Below, one piece after another: positions 10,901 to 22,665 of a stretch of 64,000 nt of DNA. The DNA comes from Mesostigma viride (Eukaryota; Streptophyta; Mesostigmatophyceae; Mesostigmatales; Mesostigmataceae). Where the stretch lies: positions 537,185 through 601,184 of the forward strand of contig RPFO01000645.1 of assembly GCA_009746045.1 (NCBI GenBank). The letters are read 5' to 3'. How positions within the stretch are numbered: the first letter of the stretch is position 1; the number at the start of each line of letters is the position of its first letter. The notes beneath the pieces are model-generated. The model made no database searches. It saw only the letters and a list, made by a program, of their open reading frames with translations, and was not told the origin of the DNA. The translations under genes were made by a program, and so were the position numbers.

Positions 10901-13669
10901 GGTCATGACCAGGTGTATAACATTACTTGGGGGTGATGGCACTACATGAGATGGTCGGGTCGTGACCAGGTGCCAGGTGTATAACATTACTTGGGGGTGA
11001 TGGCACTACATGAGATGGTCGGGTCATGACCAGGTGTATAACATTACTTGGGGGTGATGGCACTACATGAGATGGTCGGGTCGTGACCAGGTGTATAACA
11101 TTACTTGGGGGTGATGGCACTACATGAGATGGTCGGGTCATGACCAGGTGTATAACATTACTTGGGGGTGATGGCACTACATGAGATGGTCGGGTCGTGA
11201 CCAGGTGTATAACATTACTTGGGGGTGATGGCACCACATGAGATGGTCGGGTCGTGACCAGGTGTATAACATTACTTGGGGGTGATGGCACCACATGAGA
11301 TGGTCGGGTCATGACCAGGTGTATAACATTACTTGGGGGTGATGGCACCACATGAGATGGTCGGGTCATGACCAGGTGTATAACATTACTTGGGGGTGAT
11401 GGCACTACATGAGATGGTCGGGTCATGACCAGGTGCATAACATTACTTGGGGGTGATGGCACTACATGAGATGGTCGGGTCGTGACCAGGTGTATAACAT
11501 TACTTGGGGGTGATGGCACTACATGAGATGGTCGGGTCGTGACCAGGTGTATAACATTACTTGGGGGTGATGGCACTACATGAGATGGTCGGGTCGTGAC
11601 CAGGTGTATAACATTACTTGGGGGTGATGGCACTACATGAGATGGTCGGGTCATGACCAGGTGTATAACATTACTTGGGGGTGATGGCACCACATGAGAT
11701 GGTCGGGTCATGACCAGGTGTATAACATTACTTGGGGGTGATGGCACCACATGAGATGGTCGGGTCGTGACCAGGTGTATAACATTACTTGGGGGTGATG
11801 GCACCACATGAGATGGTCGGGTCATGACCAGGTGTATAACATTACTTGGGGGTGATGCCACCACATGAGATGGTCGGGTCGTGACCAGGTGTATAACATT
11901 ACTTGGGGGTGATGGCACTACATGAGATGGTCGGGTCATGACCAGGTGCCAGGTGTATAACATTACTTGGGGGTGATGGCACTAACGGATGATGCCCCTC
12001 CGTGCGAAGCGAGCTCCTACCTGCCCCCGAACACGCCGTTGCGGCACACGATGACCAAATCCCCGGGCTCCACCAGGTTTACAAAGCAGGCCTCCATGCC
12101 CGCGGAGCCGGGCGCCGACACGGGGAAGGTGAGCCGGTGGGTGGTCTGGAACGCCACCTGGCAGCATAGGGGTGGTGGTGTGTGGTGTGGTGTAATGTGA
12201 TGGGGTGTGATGTTGGTGTGCGTGGACAGGGGGGGATGGGAGTGGGGTTGGGGGGGGTTGGGGGGGAAAGGGAGGGGAAGGGCAACAAGGCAGCCACATA
12301 CCATGCAAGTTAAACTGGCGAAGCAAACCATGTGGTCAGGGCAGTCTTACGATAAACTACGTTGGCAGATACCATAAGTGCTGCGTTTCCGTATGCTGTA
12401 GCGCGTTAAGAATGAGAAGAAGAAAAAAATTACGGTTTTTATCAATCCTGATGTTGTGAAGTATGATAGACTCATCTTAAGAATGTTGATAATGCTATGG
12501 GGGCACACAGCAGAAAGAATTATATATCGCGTTCGATAGGTGCCATAATCAACATGCCAATAAATGCTGGCACAGGCATGTATATGGAGGTGGGTGCTGT
12601 CCAGTGGCCGCAGCCCGCAAGTCGTATCAACCAGGCAGATTGCAGTCAAGGGCCCAAACAGAGTCACCACTACGACCCCCTCACACCACACAAATGCAGC
12701 AGAGGACATTAGCAGCAGAACGAGGCCTAGTGGTTGCCCTGAAAATGAGGATCCAACCAGTTCCCGGGTGTTCAATCAGGGATTCGCAGCAGGGTGTTCC
12801 TATGAGTGGCATACCGTGCCACATGCCCTGCTAAGAGTATGGCTGCTATGCCAAAACCATACAAAACAAGACCAACCTTCTTAGTGAACAAATTACTTAT
12901 TTATGGCTCAATAATGAAACCGATCATGCTATCGACAGCCCACGCGGTTGACATCTGCCCATAACGATGGGGCGATGACACCCAAATGGAATAACCGTGC
13001 AGTGAAGGCCAGCGGGTTGGTCTCAAACGCTAAAAGCATACTTGATGTCGTGGAACCAACTAACGCAGTGACCATACGTGGTAATAACGACTGGTACGCT
13101 TCGGCAGCAAGAGGCAGTGAAGGTATACATCGGAGACTAGATGGCACTGGTCTGCCGACGCTTCGACAATCAACGTCCTTGGGTTTTGTGCTTTTGTACA
13201 ACAGCCGAGAAACCATTACGAGTAGAGTTAGAAAATTAAATTGGGAGCAATGGAAAAACCGCAAGGTTAACAATGAACTAGTTCACAAAAAAAATGAAAT
13301 CCAGCTTACCCTCAACATTTCTTTTATTTCGTCCATCATGGTCACAAACGCGGGGTCCAGATGCCCAACAGTCGGTCTCGCCATGGCTTGCAAGACTCGA
13401 GGGTGTACGTCACTCGGCCCAGGACCCATCAGAACCCTGACAGGAGGATTGAAGCTTTTGAATTGTTTATCTGGAGAAGCCATAGCTCTTACGTCGAAAG
13501 CAGGAAAGCCACGGGCGGTTTTCAAGCAAGGTTTAATTGCAGAGGGACGCAAAAATGTGAGGCGAAATCGCTTTGGCAAAAAGCCGGTAGCGGGATCCGA
13601 GGGTGCAGAAACGGGAAAGCAGCCACTCGAGGAGTCCAAAAGCCGAGTGCTAGCGTCAATGGCGTACAT
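4955..13669 (-). CDS. serine/alanine-glyoxylate aminotransferase (PLP enzyme of photorespiration)
   Basis: Class V aminotransferase that passes the amino group of serine or alanine to glyoxylate. Four exons on the minus strand: 13669-13310, 12157-12021, 6581-6203 and 5479-4955, all GT-AG and in phase, giving 466 residues. The family core begins at [25 protein letters not shown] (exon 1) and runs about 404 residues, the usual family length. The preceding ~60 residues, from MYAIDAST, fit an organelle targeting peptide. Exon 2 holds [17 protein letters not shown] [12 protein letters not shown] and NGVFGGR. Exon 3 has VDAVTSLGG and SGSQKCL, where the Lys is the PLP-binding lysine. Exon 4 carries RSYHHTAP and ends LGAPKN. 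The 5.4-kb second intron contains the 57-bp array; intron 3 (5480-6202) is G-rich near exon 4. The start codon is the first ATG of the open frame; an internal ATG could give a form without targeting peptide. Confidence 0.93.
5500..5640. repeat. G-rich low-complexity tract in aminotransferase intron 3
   Basis: Repeated runs of four to eight G separated by A or short spacers on the plus strand. Read in the direction of transcription this is a C/T-rich tract immediately before the exon 4 acceptor, so it serves or has expanded from the polypyrimidine tract. Confidence 0.8.
6753..11984. repeat. 57-bp minisatellite, about 91 copies, inside aminotransferase intron 2
   Basis: A nearly uninterrupted array of a 57-bp unit containing ATGAGATGGTCGGGTC, then ATGACC or GTGACC, then AGGTGTATAACATTACTTGG. 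Variation is almost confined to three binary sites: CACCACA/CACTACA, GTCATGACC/GTCGTGACC and TTGGGGG/TTAGGGG, mostly transitions. Six units carry a 7-bp internal duplication (CCAGGTG) near 7121, 8268, 9930, 10680, 10970 and 11946. GGTCATGACC is a perfect 10-bp palindrome. The array starts about 35 bp past the exon 2 donor and ends about 170 bp before the exon 3 acceptor. Confidence 0.98.
12158..13309. other. intron 1 of the aminotransferase gene, no feature seen
   Basis: The 1.15-kb intron between exons 1 and 2. The part next to exon 2 is G-rich on the plus strand, so pyrimidine-rich in the transcribed direction. The remainder shows no gene, repeat or RNA I can support. Confidence 0.7.
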
Positions 13670-14813
13670 GGAAGGCAATGGGCTCACTGGGCTAGGCGAG
13701 AATGGTTTGTGACGCAAAGAACACGCCCCCTTGAACTAAACGTCACCGAGCTGGAGTTGCAAAATTACGTGTACAGTCATGCCTAGTCACGCGCGCCTAG
13801 CCGCCTAGTCATGCGCGCCCGGTCACCTGGACGGCTTGCGACTTGTGCAGGAAGAATAAACGACACGTGTGTTGAGCCGCGTTCAACGGATCAGGTTGTG
13901 AGTTTCGGATTCTTATAATTACACGGGGCGATTTTTTGGGGGCTGCCAGAAGATACTTGTGGCTTCAAGGTGGCTTACTAGAAAATTGCTACAGCGACAA
14001 ATTAGGCTTATTACGCTCGCCGCGTGCCACGTGGATACCCACAACCGCCTGCAGAAATCCTGCCAGCGCCACGAACGCTGGCAACAACAACAACTCACAA
14101 CTCACAACTCACACACTCACAACCCACAACCACAAACTGGGAGTCAGAATATTTTATAACCATGGAATCTGGCTTGTGACTTGTCCACAGTTGTAAGTAC
14201 GCAATCTACGAAGCCACTGCTCAGCTTAGCTGGATGTACAGTATCCACAACGATACCTTGCGTACCTACCGCCAGAGTAGAGGATCCATGGAGGATAGGA
14301 AAGCCATGATATTGCCAGGCCAACAGGCAACAAACCTGAGTGAAGGCCCGAAGGGAGAAGCTTGAGGCACTGGGATTTTAATTTATTTTATTTGCCATGT
14401 CTATTGTTCAAGCTAGTCATTTCGTAGGTTCGAAGGCATGCCTATTGTCCGGTAGCAACGCGCGCCCGGATGGGGTGGCGACATCATGGGCCAGGTCACC
14501 TAGCGCGGTTAAAAGTGAAAGCCCAGTGGTAAGTTGAAGGGGACGGTCACGCAATTTTACACATCTTTTGGAAGAGCGTATAAATGACACCCAAATATAT
14601 AATTGTATGCTTATGGCATCGAAGCGCACATACTTAAAACTTTAACAAAACTAGTCAGCGGATAACACCTGCATAATACCTGCACACACCGTTTACTGTG
14701 GTTCGAAAGCCTGGAAGTTGGTGTTTTCAGGACATTGTCTGAAAACATATTGCAGCCTTAGTTGATGAAGAAGCGTCTAGCATCGTGTCCTGAATGCGGG
14801 ATTGACTCCTCAG
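13670..14813. promoter_or_regulatory. shared upstream region of aminotransferase (-) and DUF1995 gene (+)
   Basis: The divergent intergenic region between the two genes. It probably holds both promoters and the unrecognised first exon of the DUF1995 gene. A short CAACAACAACTCACAACTCACAA-type low-complexity stretch lies at 14083-14130. No specific promoter element can be named. Confidence 0.4.
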
Positions 14814-15144
14814 CAGGCGTGGCTGTCAGGTTCTCGCCCGAACACCAAGCTCTCACTGGGCCACCGCAATCAGTCCAAGAACCGCGTTCGGAAGGCCGCG
14901 GCAGCTGGCGATGGGGACGTCGCTCCAGTGCTCATGTCATCAGCAGGAGAAGCGGAATCCGATAAGGTTGTTGACACCAGAGACGACAGGTGAGTGAGGA
15001 GCGCCTGTACGCCATTCACGCTTGCTCCTCAGATGACGTCGCTAACCAACCAAACGAAGCCACCTTGGCAGTACCCATCCGAAGCGGTAGGGCATCAGTG
15101 ACCGCGTGTACCTTAATGCACATGCAGGTGGCATTATGATCCCC

Positions 15145-15188
<44 letters not shown>

Positions 15189-18100
15189 CGCATCGATGAT
15201 GCGAGCGCACTCTATCCCCAGGTACCCCCGGCATGAGGTTGTGCACAGCCGGCACAGTTCGACGATGCTGCCCTGTGTGTCGCACAGTTAGGGATGGGAA
15301 AAGCGTGCCAGGCATGACACCGTGAGGGAGCTGAGAATCTGCAGGACGCTTTGCGTCCAGACATGCGAATGTTGCATTTGTCACTGGGAGAGCGGAGTAG
15401 CGAGGGGAGGAGGGAGGGGGGAGGGGAGGGGGAGGGGGAGGGAGGGGGAGGGAGGGGGAGGGGGAGGGGGAGGGGGGGAGGGGAGGGGGAGGGGGAGGGG
15501 AGGGGGAGGGGGAGGGGAGGGGGAGGGGAGGGGGAGGGGGAGGGGGAGGGGGAGGGGTGGTACTTTTGTTCACTGCTTCATCTTTTGCATCTTATTGCTT
15601 GGTTGCTATCGCCCCCCCACACACACCCTCTTGCGCCCACCATGCCGTCATGATATATCCGTCTGCCGCAGCGTGCTTCCGGACTCGTTCGAAGGCTCCC
15701 TCATTGCTGCGGCAAAGGCAGCGGCTCGCATCATCAACAGCGGCGCCGGCACGCGCGTGCTGGTACGCACTACTCCATATCAATGACACAACCCATGTGT
15801 CACAACCCATCGGTTCGCGCCATCACCATATGCCTCCCAATGCCCTCATCCACATCCACATCCACATCCACACCCAGACCCACACCCACACCCACACCCA
15901 CACCCACACCCACACCCACACCCACACCCACGCCCACGCCCACGCCCACGCCCACGCCCACGCCCACGCCCACGCCCACGCCCACGCCCACGCCCACACC
16001 CACACCCACACCCACACCCACACCCACACCCACATCCACATCCACACCCACAAAACCACACACCTCCTGGTATGAGCTGCTCTGCTGCAAGTTAATATTG
16101 CAAAGCCTGGTTTTCCAAGACACTTCCATGGCGTAAGCCCTTTGGTAGGGCTTGCCCCCTCACTATCATGTGTGCACACTTAAGAGGCGGCAGCCTGCCT
16201 CTATAGATGGAAAAGCAACCAGGGCTTGACTGTTTCGCCCTGCAAGTAGCTGCACAAATGGGTCGCTGAGGACCGTGCCATGCTCCTGCTGGCATTTGTA
16301 TTGTCATCACCGGCGTGCCCACACGTGTATCTGCTGCAGTAGCCGACTGCCTTGATAGACTTTGAATCAATATTCTTTGCGACGTCCGACACCGCTTGCA
16401 AATAGCAGTGGTGGCGTGCTGCACGATGCTTAATATGTCATACATCGATCATCGCGGCTGCATCACCGCTGCACATAGCTGTGTTGTATGCACCGGCATC
16501 AGACACAGGATTGTGGCAGTTGCAGATAAATGTCACTGGGTTGCCTGCCCTTGGTTAGGTATATGCGTGCTTGTGCAAGTGCATCTTTTTATGTGGCTGA
16601 CAAGCCAAAAGACAATGTTCCTATGTGTGTATGCGTGCCCCAGAATTCACCACCATCTTATATAGTCACTGCCCTCTCTCGGCTTGGCACACTTTTCATA
16701 CACATGCACCTTGCCGCACCCCCCCTAACCCCTATGCCCTTCCCCCCTACCCCTTGCTCCCTCCATGATCCCCCCTTCAACCCCCAGGTGGAGGTGATCG
16801 TTCCAGAACTGGAGATCAAGGCGGACGACGGCGACCAGCAGCGCGAGTGGGACATGTGCGGCATGTTCGTGGCCGCGCTGACACAGCTCACGGGGCAAGG
16901 GGCGGTGCGTGCGAGGGTACACTGGGCAGTAGCACCTGGCAGCCGTACGCATGGTTTCTCCCTTTGCAGTAGCACCTGGCAGCCGTGCGCATGGTTTCTC
17001 CCTTTGCAGTAGCACCTGGCAGCCGTACGCATGGTTTCTCCCTTTGCAGTAGCACCTGGCAGCCGTACGCATGGTTTCTCCCTTTGCAGTAGCACCTGGC
17101 AGCCGTACGCATGGTTTCTCCCTTTGCAGTAGCACCTGGCAGCCGTACGCATGGTTTCTCCCTTTGCAGTAGCACCTGGCAGCCGTACGCATGATGGTTT
17201 CTCCCTTTGCAGTAGCACCTGGCAGCCGTACGCTTGGTTTCTCCCTTTGCAGTAGCACCTGGCAGCCGTACGCATGGTTTCTCCCTTTGCAGTAGCACCT
17301 GGCAGCCGTACGCATGGTTTCTCCCTGCAGAACGAGGATGCAAGCCATGTCCTTTTGCCCTTCTCATCATCTGCCATCGTTCCATTAGGTGTGGCGTGTG
17401 TGCATCAAGTGAATGCAGTACCTTTGCGTGGCCGCCTGTGGCACTACCCTGCCGCACAGTTTTGCGGTCCCTGTGCTGGCTGTGGCTTCATGCGGAGATC
17501 ATTTGTCAGACCCTGCCATGCTGGAGGGCGTCCCTCTGCACCGTTCCATCCTTTGAAACAGGAATGCAATAGAACTTCAGCGACAAGACCAAATGTGTAG
17601 CATATGCATTGTGCTTCCTGCAGTACTAGCCAGTTTCACTTTATTGTGGCACTGTATGGATTGACGGCTGGCGACTGCATTGCCCCGCGTAGGGAACGAG
17701 GGGCAGTGGAGTCACCCATCCCCCCATGGCAGCACCACATCCATGGTCGGCATCCCCATCAACTTCCCGTAGACACATATCGGGCACATGTTGGCTTGCC
17801 TGATCGCCTTACCTTGCCTGGAAACGCATTGTCGGTTGGGTGGCCTGCGTGGCATTGGAGTTGGGGTGTCCCTGGATGGGGTTTCGGCGTGCCTGGCCAA
17901 GCAGGGCGTGCGTGCCATCTTCCCTGACGCAGGCGCGGCCGCCATGCTAAAAAACGCGTGGGTGGACGCGTCGTTCCAGATCGGGAGGTACTGCCAACTG
18001 TCACTTTTCTTGATCCTGTGTCTCCATCCGGCAGGTATCTGTTGCAATATGTGTAAAAAAAACTTGTTTTTGAATTCCTTGTTGCTATCAGATGGCACAC

Positions 18101-21048
18101 ATACTGTGCATGTGTACTATCAGCAGCCATGCCAGCCAGCCAGCCGCCGCCGCCGCCGCCGCACGCCCTTTCTTAGCGATTCAATCATCGTTCCGCATTG
18201 GCACGCGGCCCAAGCAGCAACGACCGGCCATCGTGCCCGGAACATGCGCCCTAGGCAGGTGGTAGTGTCACGTCCGAACCATGGCACACGCAAGCATGGT
18301 TGCAGGAGATGGTTAACCCTGTTATGCATCGCAAATGGCAGTATCAACGACAGGTGCATGGAAGTTTCAGGCCATGCGTATGACTGGTGTCAATGTGACG
18401 GAATGTGTTGGGGCCGTTCATTATTTGTCAGCCTTTCGGGGGGGTGGAGCCCTGATTGCCACATCTGCTTGTACCCCCCGCACCCGCAGCAACTTGCCCG
18501 CTTTCCAGCCCGATCGCATGGGACAGTGATGCAGTTATTGGGTTTTCCCCACCCCCGCAGTGCCGACCCTTACGCATGTGTACATAATACTACCTTCTCT
18601 CTCTAGTGTGTGTGTGTCACAGCCACACATCATGGCCACACCCATGTGTCGCATGAACTATCTATTCCATGTCTATTCCATGTCTATTCATCGTCCTTCA
18701 TTCACCGCGTCTTCCGTTGTCTTTCCGCTCCTGCTCTCTCTCTCCCTTCTCGCCCCGCCCCTGGCCACAGCCTGAACGACCGCAAGCCAGTGGGCGACGA
18801 GGACACGCTGGCCGTGCTGTGCGTTCCGGACCACCAGATGGTGGACACAGTGAGGCGCATCGCGTCCAACCTGGCCACCGAGGAGGTGGTGCGTGCGCGC
18901 GCTGTCTGGGCTGCTATTGGTTGTTAAGCTAGCAACGGATTAGCTACTAGTAAGAACTTTCTGTATCTCCTTATACTTCCGTTAGAAGTACTATTTAGCT
19001 GATCGCTTGATAAGAACGGATCTTCGTTGGGAGGCCACGGACTTGCTTGACATACCATGTGTTCGCTGTTTCTTGTCGGGATGCTGTTTACTAGATCAAG
19101 TACAGTCGACACCCCGTTCCCCGCGCGCAGAGAATGAGGGCCAGTCGTTTATCCTTGACCACCAAGTGCGGGCACTAGCCAGGGGCCCAAGCCAACATTG
19201 GTAATAGATAAAGGTACTTTGATGGATACTGCGATAAAGGGGGTTGGCGTGCGATACTGTTGTACGTGCTGGCGCCATTCGCTGCGCCTTGCACATATCA
19301 TATGCCAATGTAGTCACGTGGCCCAAAAGCGTTGCCTTACCACGGCCTTTTTCTTTTCTGGTACCAGCATTTTCTGATACCAGCCAGCCCATGTGCATGC
19401 AAATTCAGATACATCTTCGTATCAATTCTCGTTTATCTTCATGAACTGACCCGTGACTCACCGACGGCATAAACCTGTGCCCCCCCCCTGCCCCCCCCCA
19501 GGTGCGCCCGATGGTCATGTTCAACCCGCGCCTGTTCAGCGGCGACGTGGGTATTGGCCTAAACGTGCGCCGCACGCGCCAGGAGCTGCTGGACACGTTC
19601 GTCACCGCCTACTCTCTGCGGCCGCTGCCCCAGGTGGACGGCACGCTCTTCCGCGAGTACCCAGGGTGAGCACCTTTCTTTCACCTTGTGTGTGTGCTGT
19701 TGGCTCGTGTTCACTCTGCAAGCAGCTGGGGTGGCGCATTGTTCGTTTGTGGTGGTGGGCTGGGTAGGAAAGCAACTAAGGTTAAAGCTCAAACGACTCC
19801 CTGCTTTCGGAAAATTAAGAAGTATTATATGTATCATGTATAAGAAGTATATGATATATTATATATAAGAAGTATTATTATATGTTTATTTTTTATTCAG
19901 GGGGGGGGGGAGCCAGGAAGGGCACAAGCATGGCCTCATATGTGAGATGAATACCGCATACACGCGCGTGGTGGGGCGCCTTGTGCTCCGTGCACAACGC
20001 GTGGCCCAAACATGCAGCCAGCGGGAACATGCCTCTCGAAGCAAGCCATAAGCCGTGGGGGTAGGCAGCATGGTCGGAATTTTTTTAGCAGTGTGTAGTA
20101 ACAGCAGGCAGCATGATGTGCCTTTCCACCAGCGTGCCATGGCACAGTAGCGCGCTTGCTCCTGCTGGGCCTATTGTGTGGGTATCCCTCGACCTGTTTT
20201 AAACAGTATATGAGGCGCTGGGGACCTCGCCTGTCCGTGATGTGAGTAGCTCAAGGATTTGTTGAAAAATGTGTTCGGAGTCTTCAAGGCCTGTCGCATA
20301 TGTTTTGCCTTAGAACACGGACGACATGCACTTGCGCTGCCTGTGCTCTGCGTTGATTGTAACAATTTATTTGGTTTCTGCATCTCCAACAGCACCGGTG
20401 CCCCCCTTTCTGAGCATTGTTGGATGGTATGTCGGAGCAATATTGTCTTTTGTTTACGCCGCGTGCCCCTCTGTGTGCGACTGCCACCGCGGCGCCAGGC
20501 GCTGGAAGGTGTTCCTCCCCGACACGGAGGTGGAGGGCCGCTACCGGCTGGTGGAGGAGACCGACACGCGGCCCTCTGCGGACCGGCTGGACGTGAGTGT
20601 GCCCTCATCCACTGCTTGGGATGCTGTTGGTGTGGGTGGGTTGGGGATTGATTCCCATGGGGGTGGTGAGTGGGGGGAGATTAGCGGGGGGGGGGGGGGG
20701 CACAGAAGCAGATGGCTGTTTGCTCAAAGTTGAATTGAGCTATCGCGGTGGAGTTCCTTTTACTCATGATGTGGTAAATCGATGTCCTTGTTTCGTAGAT
20801 CGTATAGATCCTACTGTCGTGTAGAATGCAGGCGTGCAGTGGTTTCCGTGATGCATGGAACCCACCCTTGTATGCCTTCGCTGTACCCCTGCTGCCTGCT
20901 GGGTGTGGACACCTGTTTTGAAACCATGCAGCAAATCTACCTGCGGGAATTAGGCGGTGGAGAGACCGGGGACATGCCAGCGGCAGCATCCAACACGCTT
21001 GGAGTGCTCGCATCGTTGAACCGATTCATGAGGTCACTGACCCAGTGA
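14814..21048 (+). CDS. DUF1995 domain protein (plastid, LPA3-like)
   Basis: A chloroplast protein of the DUF1995 family; one plant member, LPA3, is linked to photosystem II assembly, but a function here is inference. Supported exons: 14814-14989, 15672-15762, 16788-16904, 17905-17987, 18771-18888, 19502-19665, 20499-20592 and 20932-21048. All borders are GT-AG and phases agree. Exon 1 encodes a Ser/Arg/Lys/Ala-rich stretch (SGSRPNTKLS, NRVRKAAAAG) like a transit peptide. It has no in-frame ATG before its end region, so a short upstream exon with the start is missing. The domain begins VLPDSFEGSLIAAAKAAA and continues VEVIVPELEI, VRAIFPDAGAAAM, DTLAVLCVPDHQMVD, MVMFNPRLFSGDVGIG and RRWKVFLPD. 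The last exon ends LNRFMRSLTQ. Introns carry several simple and tandem arrays. Confidence 0.85.
15145..15187. repeat. (AT)n microsatellite in DUF1995 intron 1
   Basis: About 20 uninterrupted AT dinucleotides, in the intron between the transit-peptide exon and the first domain exon. Confidence 0.97.
15405..15556 (+). repeat. (GGGGGA)n-like purine tract
   Basis: Roughly 150 bp of pure G/A on the plus strand, built from GGGGA and GGGGGA units. It is on the sense strand of the intron, so the pre-mRNA would carry many potential G-quadruplex runs. Confidence 0.95.
15846..16050 (+). repeat. (CCCACA/CCCACG)n hexanucleotide array in DUF1995 intron 2
   Basis: About 33 copies of a six-base unit arranged in blocks: ACATCC at both ends, CACACC inside these, and CACGCC in the middle. 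The layout is almost mirror-symmetric, suggesting expansion from the centre. All three frames stay open, which produces several false ORFs. Confidence 0.96.
16924..17333 (+). repeat. 40-bp tandem repeat, about 10 copies, starting 20 bp after a donor site
   Basis: Ten copies of a 40-bp unit containing AGCACCTGGCAGCCGTACGC followed by ATGGTTTCTCCCTTTGCAGT. It lies in the intron after exon 16788-16904. Each unit ends in TTTCTCCCTTTGCAG, a strong consensus-like 3' splice site, so the intron holds about ten acceptor-like sites in a row. One unit has a 3-bp ATG duplication near 17190. Confidence 0.96.
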
Positions 21049-22331
21049 TCTACGAATACACATTGCCTATGCAGTTTAGCTGCATCTCTCAGGAAAAAGC
21101 GAAGCAAGTCGGTTGCTTACAGGTCCCCAACCCATTAAGGCTTAATGATTTGATGAGCATGTGTTGTGCCGTCATTCATTCATTCATTCATTCATTCACG
21201 CGCCTCCGTTGGGAGAGTCACGGGGTACCAACTTTTGAGTAGGTACCTTTCATTCCTGTTTGATACACAGCAAGAAGGGGGCACGGGACCCACCCCTTCC
21301 CTCGTTGCCTTGAGAGGCAGGCCACACGTGCAAGTCCAAGTAAACTGCTCACTGGGAGAGTATGGCAACTACGGTGGGCCGTCATGGTGAACATGCTATA
21401 TCATTTATGAACTGAATCGATCACACGATCATGTTTGTAGATTAAGTAAAAGCGTGAACATGCACTGAAGGCATGGCACGGAGTACCCGATGAGGTACTT
21501 TTCTATGCGGATACTTCACCCGCGAAGGCAAGTGGCGCGACTCACTCGCCCAGGTCTGGAGTCGCATATAGCAACTCCGCGTCATCCAGATCGACTATCC
21601 AAGATGACTGTACGCGCGGCCATGAATATGACGGGTGTGGGGGTACTTTGCATGCTGTAACCCCCGATAGCCAAGGATCACTGTTAATTTAATTTGTGGA
21701 TTGATAATGTAGCCCAATTTGAAGGTTACATCGATCGAAGTTTCACATATCGATTGGCCAGCCAATTGCCACATGTATTAAATATGAAGTGAGACAACTA
21801 TGCCTGTGTCAACTATGAAGTTAGATGGTCCAACTATAATTACTTACATCAGAGTGGAGGCACCCACTAAACAAAGCCAACGCAAACAAGATATACCACG
21901 ACAAAATAGCTACAGCCGGCATTGGACACTCGATCCACAAGTGCTGCACGGAATGAAGTAAAACAGCCTAATATATAACCGTGCTGCGCCGCAAAGTCAG
22001 CTCGCGTGCGCAGGAGCAAGATTTCAGCCATAGCCCGGGCAATCGCTACCGAAAGGCGTTTGCGCCAATACGATGTCCAGGTCCGCGCTGCCCGCAAGGG
22101 GCCCGCTGCATGGGCGCTGGCCCTCCAGGTCCAGGCGGTCCTCACGGAGCCAGCAGTACTCCTTAAAGAAAGCCGGCAGTCAGGGTCCCCATGCATGGCC
22201 CGGACTCCTCCATGCAAGACAAAGGGCACCACACGGTGGTGCCCGACGTCCCATTGTTGCCACATACATGTATACAGCCGGCCATCCGAGGCTCCCTGCA
22301 ATGGGATGTACTGTGCACATGCATTAAATTA
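21049..22331. other. intergenic, dispersed repeat copy at 21425-21610
   Basis: Downstream of the DUF1995 gene. A (TTCA)n run lies near 21170-21197 next to a CTCCGTTGGGAGAGTC hairpin, a remnant of the shared retroelement 3' end. The stretch 21425-21610 matches, in opposite orientation, 38105-38300 (shared motifs include ACGGAGTACCCGATGAGGTAC and CAGGTCTGGAGTCGCA). No gene is visible. Confidence 0.6.
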
Positions 22332-22665
22332 AATTATTTAAATTAAATTATAACATGCCTCCGTGGGGAGATCATGTAGCACATATTCCTTGATGGGGGG
22401 TGGAGCTAGGTGGAGGAAGCCGCTTAATCGGACTAACCTAACTCTAAGCTATCTAGTCTATAAAATCCTAACTACACTACTCAGCAAAACGTCTCCTTCC
22501 TCTTGGGGGGGGTTTGCTTGCCCACAGGGGCTGGCGTGTGAGACTGGACAATCTTCTGCCACCGCTTCTTGTTCTGCATATGGCAGTCCAAAGAAGGGAG
22601 AGGGAATGGATGCGGTGTTCAAACTGAGCTGGGACCACAAGGTCGGCCAGCAACATCTGGGTGTA
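22332..22665 (-). mobile_element. 5'-truncated LINE insertion with 18-bp target duplication
   Basis: Minus-strand copy of the ORF2 C-terminus (KKRWQKIVQSHTPAPVG), then a 3' UTR with the CTCC/GGAG hairpin near 22354 and an AT-rich tail. It is flanked by the direct repeat TGCACATGCATTAAATTA at 22314-22331 and 22666-22683. It landed in the tail of an older element of the same kind, whose hairpin remnant and ATTGATGTAGCACATATTCC follow at 22690-22750. Confidence 0.8.

Noticed and set aside
6577..11963. Long minus-strand ORFs (up to 612 codons) with a 19-residue repeat ([19 protein letters not shown])
   Set aside because: They exist only because the 57-bp unit is a multiple of three. Several frames are open at once, the frame changes at each 7-bp insert, and the array sits inside a well-supported intron.
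6753..11984. CRISPR array
   Set aside because: Units are directly adjacent with no unique spacers, and the context is a eukaryotic intron.
15846..16050. Internal telomere repeat
   Set aside because: The unit CCCACA/CCCACG does not match green algal telomere repeats (TTTAGGG or TTTTAGGG types) and is better seen as a microsatellite.
15557..16179. ORFs of His-Thr/Pro-Thr/Gly-Cys/Val-Gly repeats
   Set aside because: Translation of a hexanucleotide microsatellite in all frames of an intron.
16658..17457. Cys-rich repeat ORFs (RTAARCYCKGRNHAYGCQV type)
   Set aside because: Different frames of the antisense of a 40-bp intronic array; no start, no family and no codon bias.
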